DNA of 5,973 bases from Lachnospiraceae bacterium UBA3332 (lineage in GTDB: Bacteria > Bacillota > Clostridia > Lachnospirales > Lachnospiraceae): positions 646 to 6,618 of the forward strand of contig DERU01000065.1 of the NCBI GenBank assembly GCA_002361095.1, read 5' to 3'. Below are positions 1 through 4,476 of the stretch, piece after piece (position 1 is the stretch's first letter; each line of letters opens with the position of its first letter). The notes beneath the pieces are model-generated. The model was given only the letters and a program-made list of their open reading frames with translations, was not told the DNA's origin and searched no databases. A program made the translations under genes and the position numbers.

Positions 1-168
1 GCTGGACAGCTTCTTATCCGCCACCGCGCACATCACACCCGTGATGTAATCCACAGCCGCAAATACCACAAGGGCAACCAGCAGGCCGTCACAGCCGCCC
101 AAAAAGTAGCCAAGCCACCCTCCGATGGCTGCAAAAATGAGTTGGATCGTGTTCCAGAATTCTTTCAT
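1..168 (-). CDS. Phage holin, TcdE-like (holin family 4), N-terminal part
   Basis: This is the first 56 residues of a small membrane protein that continues past the left edge. It starts MKEFWNTIQLIFAAIGGWLG. Two hydrophobic segments are visible, at about residues 7-24 and 27-46. The second ends in VVFAAVDYITGVMCAVADKK, where the D-Y-I-T-G motif followed by a charged A-D-K-K stretch is typical of the clostridial 'toxin secretion/phage lysis holin' family (TcdE, Cph1). Members oligomerise in the cytoplasmic membrane and open it so that the endolysin reaches the wall. The start is supported by a strong ribosome binding site, AAGGAGGG, six bases upstream (175-182). The position after the tail fibre gene fits a lysis module, and an endolysin would be expected beyond the left edge. 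A minus-strand terminator lies just upstream, so expression probably needs read-through. The family call is from sequence character, not a search. Confidence 0.88.
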   Translation of the reverse strand, partial: MKEFWNTIQLIFAAIGGWLGYFLGGCDGLLVALVVFAAVDYITGVMCAVADKKLSS

Positions 169-201
169 AGCGAACCCTCCTTAAAATGATTTTTTTGTAT
201 G

Positions 202-231
202 AAAAAAGCGGCTGTCCCTGAAACAACCGCT
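202..231 (-). terminator. Rho-independent terminator upstream of the holin, minus strand
   Basis: Read on the minus strand, AGCGGTTGT (231-223) pairs with ACAGCCGCT (215-207) in a nine-base-pair stem with one U-G wobble. The loop is seven bases and the stem is followed directly by a run of five Ts (206-202). On the plus strand nothing T-rich follows, so it works in one direction only. It could end the tail operon transcript or a shorter antisense RNA started near the symE leader. Only about 20 bases separate it from the holin ribosome binding site. A downstream A-run (about 190-196 on the minus strand) could pair with the U-run and weaken termination, which is speculative. Confidence 0.8.
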
Positions 232-387
232 GATTCCCAAGTAAAGGCAATGTCTTTTTATACAATGTTCCCTTCTTATCTTTGTTGGATTTATGCCCCT
301 GTTCCGCTTGCTATTTCCTGCGTTTAGAGTGATTAATAACACTACCAGAAACGCCGCCCAAGAGGCGGCACAGAAAGGAGACATTTT
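232..387 (+). promoter_or_regulatory. Leader and promoter region of the symE-like gene
   Basis: This stretch must hold the promoter of the plus-strand symE-like gene, but no consensus-grade promoter is visible. The best plus-strand candidate is TTGCTA (308-313), 18 bases, ATTAAT (332-337). An isolated TACAAT (261-266) has no recognisable -35 partner. On the minus strand, TTGGGC (361-356), 17 bases, TATTAA (338-333) could start an antisense RNA ending at the 202-231 terminator. TAAAAT (388-383) is another minus-strand -10-like hexamer without a -35. An imperfect palindrome, GTGATTAATAAC (329-340), overlaps both candidates and might be an operator. No Gram-positive LexA box was found. The ribosome binding site AAAGGAG is at 374-380. 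Confidence 0.35.
353..369 (+). promoter_or_regulatory. GC-rich hairpin just before the symE ribosome binding site
   Basis: GCCGCC (353-358) and GGCGGC (364-369) form a perfect six-base-pair stem with a five-base loop, CAAGA. The hairpin ends five bases before the AAAGGAG ribosome binding site of the symE-like gene. No T-run follows it on either strand, so it is not a standard terminator. The arm at 364-369 could instead pair with GCCGCC at 422-427 inside the coding region, which would place the ribosome binding site and start codon in the enclosed loop. The pairing is visible in the sequence; a regulatory role is inference. Confidence 0.4.
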
Positions 388-759
388 ATGCAGACAAAAA
401 ACTTAAAAGTAGCTTACACCAGCCGCCAGACGAAATCCTCTTATACTTCCGTCCCGAAAATACAGATGGAAGGGAAATGGCTTGAGGAACTTGGATTTGC
501 CATCGGCACACTCCTCAAGGTAGAATTTGAACAAGGCTCCATCCGCATCCGCCCCCTGTCGGAAGAAGAAGCGGCAGAACGCAGACAGCAGGAGCTGAAA
601 GCGGAGCTTGACCGTAAATCTGCGGAGTTGAAACAGGTACAGCTCGGCCTTGCTGCCGCCTATGCCGGCCTTTCCCCGGAACTCTCCCAAGTTGCTGAAT
701 CCAAATCCCCGTATTCTCCTTCCGGCAGGAAGTCCAAAAAGTCTGAAAAAACCAAATAA
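388..759 (+). CDS. SymE-like (AbrB-fold) type I toxin family protein
   Basis: This 123-residue protein resembles the SymE family. SymE in E. coli is an SOS-induced protein with an AbrB/MazE-type fold, reported as an RNA-cleaving toxin or nucleoid-associated DNA binder and repressed by the antisense RNA SymR. Residues 8-57 hold the family pattern: a Y-T-S-R start, S-V-P-K-I-Q-M, the signature GKWLEELGFAIG (residues about 30-41), then a strand ending in GSIRIRP. After this comes an extension not needed for the fold: a charged helix with coiled-coil character at about 58-95 (EEEAAERRQQELKAELDRKS), then a Ser/Pro/Lys-rich tail ending KSKKSEKTK. The ATG has AAAGGAG seven bases upstream. It is the only plus-strand gene in a minus-strand tail and lysis operon and has its own terminator, so it behaves like an independently expressed cargo gene. 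A non-toxic DNA-binding regulator is the main alternative. Confidence 0.8.
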   Translation: MQTKNLKVAYTSRQTKSSYTSVPKIQMEGKWLEELGFAIGTLLKVEFEQGSIRIRPLSEEEAAERRQQELKAELDRKSAELKQVQLGLAAAYAGLSPELSQVAESKSPYSPSGRKSKKSEKTK

Positions 760-793
760 CCGCCGCCATACCACTCCGACACCTTCCAATTTT

Positions 794-821
794 GCAGGGG
801 ATACCTCTCCCCTGCTTTTTT
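794..821 (+). terminator. Rho-independent terminator of the symE-like gene
   Basis: GCAGGGG (794-800) pairs with CCCCTGC (809-815) in a perfect seven-base-pair GC-rich stem with an eight-base loop, followed by six Ts (816-821). It lies 34 bases after the symE-like stop codon. On the minus strand the stem is followed by AAAATTGG, so it should not stop tail operon transcription. Its T-run overlaps the stop codon (820-822) of the convergent tail fibre gene, so the two genes end almost back to back. Confidence 0.88.
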
Positions 822-2217
822 ATGCTTCCTCCGTCAGTGTGTAAGTGATTTTCATCGTCTTATCGACCGTTTTGATTACCGCCGAGGAAAGGTTGTTGAT
901 GGAAGCAAGGTACGGCGTCAGCAGGTACGCTGTCCGGTATTCGTTCCCGTAACTGCCTCCCCATCCGAACAGGAAATGCTTGTACTGGAACAGCGGCGTT
1001 GCCGCATCATTCAGCCTTGCGCTCCCCTGCGTATGGATGACCGCATCCGCCGCAGTAATCTGGAAATCCCCGGCTACAATCAGATCCCCTACCAGCGTCA
1101 TATACACTTCGCAGGAACCAGTCTCGCATAGCGGCTTCCATTTGGATGTGAAGCCGAATTCGATCAGCGTGACATCCGCCTGATTGGAAAGGTTGATCTT
1201 GTAAATGCCCTTCTTATTATAAGCGGGGACATACAGATACCCGTTCCTCACACAGCATTTGACTACCCGCTCCGGATAAGTGGTATTCCCATCCCGGTTC
1301 CCCACATCCATCAGCTTTGCATTGGACAGCGTCCACTCCCCTTCCGTAAAGGAATAATCCGTTTTGGAAATTTTGATCCACACCATCGTGGCGCTGCCGG
1401 AAGAATTTCCTTCATTTGAAAAGCCGTACCAGTACCCGTCCCTTCCGTCCATGAATTCCCCATAAAGCGTATAATCCCCAAGGAAATGGAACGTCTGCGT
1501 ACTCAGCACCTTTTCTTCCAAGACCGTATAAGTCGAGTCGTCCAGTTTCTCATTCAGCCCGATATTGAAAACAGGAATCCGGATTTTTTTAACCTGTACG
1601 CTGGAATCTTCCGAGGTAATGGAATACAGGATATTATTCTCAAAATCCACTTCCACCGTCTCAAACAGCACCATCTGTTTTGCCTTTGGAATGTCCCCGA
1701 TATCCGCAGCTTTCAGCAGGAGAAACGTGCTGGCATCCCCCGCAAGGCTCCCATATCCGTTTTCCCCTCCTTTGGCGCTCGTCAGGGCGATTGCCGCTAT
1801 CGTCCCGTTCCCTTGGCTCGGCGTAAATTCCCATACAAATTTGTACCCGTTCTCCAGCGCCTTGCTCTCCGTTGTGTTCAGGCTTCCCCGTGCCGTATTC
1901 GTTGTTGCATTGACATTATTGGAAGCATAGGCTACCGGAAGGTTATCCGATAGGGCGTAAATATTGTCCGCATCCTCTTCCAGAGTTTTGGAGAACAGGA
2001 GGATGCCCCCGATCATGTTCGGGCAGATCGGGAGCAGGCTCCCGTTCCACAATACGGCGTCATCATACTCCCCCGTGGCTTGGTAAAAAATCCCCATCGG
2101 GTTTAATCCGAGAATGTTATTGACTGCATTCGTTACCATATTTTCTTCTGTGATGGTTTCTGTCTCAGAGGTATTCACATCCGTCAGCTCCACAACCATC
2201 GTCCCTTTTAATTTCAT
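820..2217 (-). CDS. Phage tail fibre / receptor-binding candidate with a predicted beta-propeller
   Basis: This 465-residue protein has three visible parts. Residues 1-45 (MKLKGTMVVELTDVNTSETE, then EENMVTNAVNNILG) match the N-terminal head of a tail protein type common in Clostridia phages. Residues 111-153 carry a second conserved block, RGSLNTTES followed by FVWEFTPSQGNGTIAAIALT. From about 180 to 395, repeated beta-strand units such as NGYLYVPAYNKKGIYKINLS resemble blades of a beta-propeller. Residues 431-465, with LTPYLASINNLSS and KTMKITYTLTEEA, form the conserved end. The start at 2217 is preferred over an in-frame ATG 24 codons upstream: it has AGGAGG six bases ahead and sits one base after the preceding stop codon (TGA-A-ATG), suggesting translational coupling. 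The likely role is binding the host surface at the tail tip, inferred from position and build. Confidence 0.72.
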   Translation of the reverse strand: MKLKGTMVVELTDVNTSETETITEENMVTNAVNNILGLNPMGIFYQATGEYDDAVLWNGSLLPICPNMIGGILLFSKTLEEDADNIYALSDNLPVAYASNNVNATTNTARGSLNTTESKALENGYKFVWEFTPSQGNGTIAAIALTSAKGGENGYGSLAGDASTFLLLKAADIGDIPKAKQMVLFETVEVDFENNILYSITSEDSSVQVKKIRIPVFNIGLNEKLDDSTYTVLEEKVLSTQTFHFLGDYTLYGEFMDGRDGYWYGFSNEGNSSGSATMVWIKISKTDYSFTEGEWTLSNAKLMDVGNRDGNTTYPERVVKCCVRNGYLYVPAYNKKGIYKINLSNQADVTLIEFGFTSKWKPLCETGSCEVYMTLVGDLIVAGDFQITAADAVIHTQGSARLNDAATPLFQYKHFLFGWGGSYGNEYRTAYLLTPYLASINNLSSAVIKTVDKTMKITYTLTEEA

Positions 2218-2218
2218 T

Positions 2219-4093
2219 TCAGACCTCCTGTCCCATGGCCACCGGGCGACAGAACGCGCCGATGGCATATTTTCCTGCCACATGGTCACTGTAGCTTCTC
2301 TGTACCAGCTCCATTGTTTCCATCTTTACGGTTTCCCCATAGCCTCTCGCCTGAATGCCTCCGCCGATCATAAATCTTGCCGCTGTCTCTTCTATATTGA
2401 TCTTGCCGTCCCAAGCCGCTGCCGCCGCCATTGCCTGACCGCTCACTGCCGCAATGCAGTCTCCGGTATCCACGCTGCCCGTCCCATTCGACATCCGCAG
2501 GTACACCTCAAAGGTGTTCGTAATATTCGGGACGACATTGTCAATCGGATAATAAAGGGAAAAAGTATGCTTCCCGCTGTGCCAAGTTTCCGCCGGATGG
2601 TGGAGCAGTATCTCCTCATCATTGAATACGAAGGTCACAATGGCTTCCGCCATGCCGTCTTCCTTCCAAGCGACCGGAAGCTCCACCTCAACGGTAATAC
2701 CATCATCCCCTGTTCCGGTGCTGCCTGATTCATCCATGTCTCCCGTTTCCGCATCCCCGGCTCCTGCAGTCCCATCTGCATTGGCCGGAATTACGATGCT
2801 GCCCTTTGCACTTGCTTCCCGGTCTTCCTGTACCGCTGCCACATCCACAATGACCTGCCCGAAGAACTGTATGTGGGTTTCCTCCGATGATGCAAACTCG
2901 ATGCTGACAATCCGCACGTTGCTGTCATTGATTGTATAAGCGGACGCATTCGTAAACGTGTGAATGCCGATTTTTCCCGCTTCGATCTGGTTCAGCAGCC
3001 CGGAAATGTTCTTGTCATTCTTGCTCTTGGCCTGTGCAAGCCGGGGATTCTTTCCCACGCACCGGATGGACTGTCTTCCGCCGATGCGGTGTTCGATGGA
3101 TGTAATGCAGGCAGTCTGCGTCCCGTCTGCCTGACCGCCGGAAAAAGTCAGCACATCCCCCAAGTCCAGCGCCGGGTTTCCTATCGTGGACGAATCAAAC
3201 GGGACATAAGATATAACAGACAGGTCTGCTAAAATATTTTCACAGAGTGTCCGCCGCGTTTCCTCAAGGCCGAACTGCAGGAGCGGGTTGACGCCAAGAT
3301 TCATGGTCAGCCCGTCATCCGTTTCCAACGCATAATATTCCGCCGTCTGCGTCCTCAGATTCGTGGAGCTGACCGCCGTATACCTCGTAATAAAATCAGA
3401 AAAGCTGCTGGAAAACCGATGCCTTCCTTTTATCTCCAATACTGGGACCGTACCGTATTTGCGAAGCTCAAGGCGGCCCTCCCTGTTGATGCAGAAAAAA
3501 CCGCCCAACACCTGTGCAACAAAATACAAAACATCCCGGTACGTCTCGATATCATTTTCCGGGTAGATGGAAAGAAGCTCCGGCCCATTCGGCATCGCTT
3601 CAATCTCTTCTTTGGTATGTGCCAGTTCCACATTACAGGCCCCGCAGCACAGTTCGAGAAAAGCATAGGCATTTCCCACGGTTTCAAACCCGTTAAAGCC
3701 CTTCTCAAACCGGAGCATATAATCATATGCTTTCAGTTCCAGTGTTTTCAGGTGCCTGTTTGCTTCGCTGACTTCAAAAATGCCCATTGGGATTTCCTCA
3801 AAGTTCCCGTCCGGCAGCCGGAAATGGCAGGACAGCTCTACCTTCGCATCTTCCAGCGTATAGCGGTCAATCTGTGAAAAAAGCGTAATCCCCATCTCTG
3901 ACGCATACACCGTCCCGATTTCCAGCTCCGTGCTTCCGCAGCACTGCGCCGTGATATACCCGCTTCCCTTTACGATATCACGGTACCCGAAAAGATACTC
4001 TTTTCCTGCTTTTGTTGTAATTTTCCCCGTCCAGTAATATTCTCTGGTGTTCTCCTGCACCGCCTGCAGGAATGCCTCGCTTACCGGGTACAT
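2219..4093 (-). CDS. Phage tail hub / baseplate protein (Tal-like, DUF5048-type)
   Basis: This 624-residue protein starts MYPVSEAFLQAVQENTREYY. The N-terminal half (about 1-350) has the build of a Firmicutes tail hub or tail-associated protein. It shows a G-K-I-T strand, a DIVKGSGYITAQ stretch, EIGTVYASEMGITL, IPMGIFEVSEANR, LKAYDYMLRFEK and, near 305-316, NPALDLGDVLTF, the 'GD' loop typical of these hubs. I recall this pattern as DUF5048, from memory only. A Gly/Asp/Thr-rich linker at about 437-466 separates a C-terminal beta-rich module with an AMAAAAAWDGKI motif, seen in many clostridial tail proteins and possibly adsorption-related. The start at 4093 is chosen over an in-frame ATG 17 codons upstream because a GGGGTG ribosome binding site precedes it and the upstream gene would otherwise overlap. 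No peptidase motif was recognised. Confidence 0.75.
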   Translation of the reverse strand: MYPVSEAFLQAVQENTREYYWTGKITTKAGKEYLFGYRDIVKGSGYITAQCCGSTELEIGTVYASEMGITLFSQIDRYTLEDAKVELSCHFRLPDGNFEEIPMGIFEVSEANRHLKTLELKAYDYMLRFEKGFNGFETVGNAYAFLELCCGACNVELAHTKEEIEAMPNGPELLSIYPENDIETYRDVLYFVAQVLGGFFCINREGRLELRKYGTVPVLEIKGRHRFSSSFSDFITRYTAVSSTNLRTQTAEYYALETDDGLTMNLGVNPLLQFGLEETRRTLCENILADLSVISYVPFDSSTIGNPALDLGDVLTFSGGQADGTQTACITSIEHRIGGRQSIRCVGKNPRLAQAKSKNDKNISGLLNQIEAGKIGIHTFTNASAYTINDSNVRIVSIEFASSEETHIQFFGQVIVDVAAVQEDREASAKGSIVIPANADGTAGAGDAETGDMDESGSTGTGDDGITVEVELPVAWKEDGMAEAIVTFVFNDEEILLHHPAETWHSGKHTFSLYYPIDNVVPNITNTFEVYLRMSNGTGSVDTGDCIAAVSGQAMAAAAAWDGKINIEETAARFMIGGGIQARGYGETVKMETMELVQRSYSDHVAGKYAIGAFCRPVAMGQEV

Positions 4094-4110
4094 GGAAACA
4101 CCCCTTTCCG

Positions 4111-4473
4111 CTATAATTCGTTCAGCGTAAATGACACCGTCCACAGCCCTTTCTTGGAAGTATCCTTATAAAGTTTTGCTTTGAATCCTGTCACATACAT
4201 CTCTGTCTCCTTAAGTGCAAGCTCCTCCGTATCAAAATACTGGACGGCAATCTTTTCCTGCTTGGAAAACGCCGTGAGCCGCGCAAGCCATGCGGCGCTG
4301 ACCGAAAAAGACACTGCAATCGTAACCACTCCCGTCCTTACCACATCCCTCTGCGTTGTCCCGGCTTCCGTCTCCCCACCGGAATCCGCCTCCACATCGG
4401 TAAGCCCAAGATCATAGGAATCGGGGAGCGGAAGGTCGGTACCTTCCATTTTCAGATACTGCACAAACGCCAT
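4111..4473 (-). CDS. Small phage tail protein, DUF6711-like
   Basis: This 120-residue protein starts MAFVQYLKMEGTDLPLPDSYD. The opening, a hydrophobic strand, a short turn, then P-x-P-x-S-Y-D-L-G-L-x-D-V, is the pattern of a small tail protein family I recall as DUF6711, usually found between tape measure and hub genes. The rest looks beta-rich: VVTIAVSFSVSAAWLARLTA, a strand pair around KIAVQYFDTEE, and a C-terminal half with MYVTGFKAKLYKDT and WTVSFTLNEL. It starts three bases after the tape measure stop codon, and its ribosome binding site (GGAGGGAGA) lies inside the last codons of that gene, so the two are probably translationally coupled. In many siphoviruses the distal tail protein occupies this slot; this protein is too short for a full Dit but could cap or join the tail tube end. 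The role is inferred from position. Confidence 0.65.
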   Translation of the reverse strand: MAFVQYLKMEGTDLPLPDSYDLGLTDVEADSGGETEAGTTQRDVVRTGVVTIAVSFSVSAAWLARLTAFSKQEKIAVQYFDTEELALKETEMYVTGFKAKLYKDTSKKGLWTVSFTLNEL

Positions 4474-4476
4474 TTT

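Noticed and set aside
181..384. Minus-strand 67-codon reading frame antisense to the symE leader, with a hydrophobic N-terminus resembling a small membrane toxin
   Set aside because: No ribosome binding site precedes its ATG, the C-terminal half looks random, and its stop codon lies beyond the 202-231 terminator, so a terminated transcript could not encode it in full.
241..387. LexA (SOS) box expected upstream of a SymE gene
   Set aside because: Isolated GTTC half-sites at 267-270 and 301-304 lack the matching GAAC at the right distance.
820..1000. C-terminal end of the tail fibre considered as the variable region of a diversity-generating retroelement
   Set aside because: No template repeat, reverse transcriptase or clear adenine-biased codon pattern is visible in the window.
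2218..2289. Upstream in-frame start of the tail fibre gene at 2289
   Set aside because: It would overlap the hub gene by 71 bases, and the added residues look like antisense-frame noise. The start at 2217 has a strong ribosome binding site and matches the conserved N-terminus.
2114..2728. Plus-strand reading frame of 204 codons over the hub/fibre junction
   Set aside because: It spans the junction of two well-supported minus-strand genes, has no convincing protein features and no start signal.
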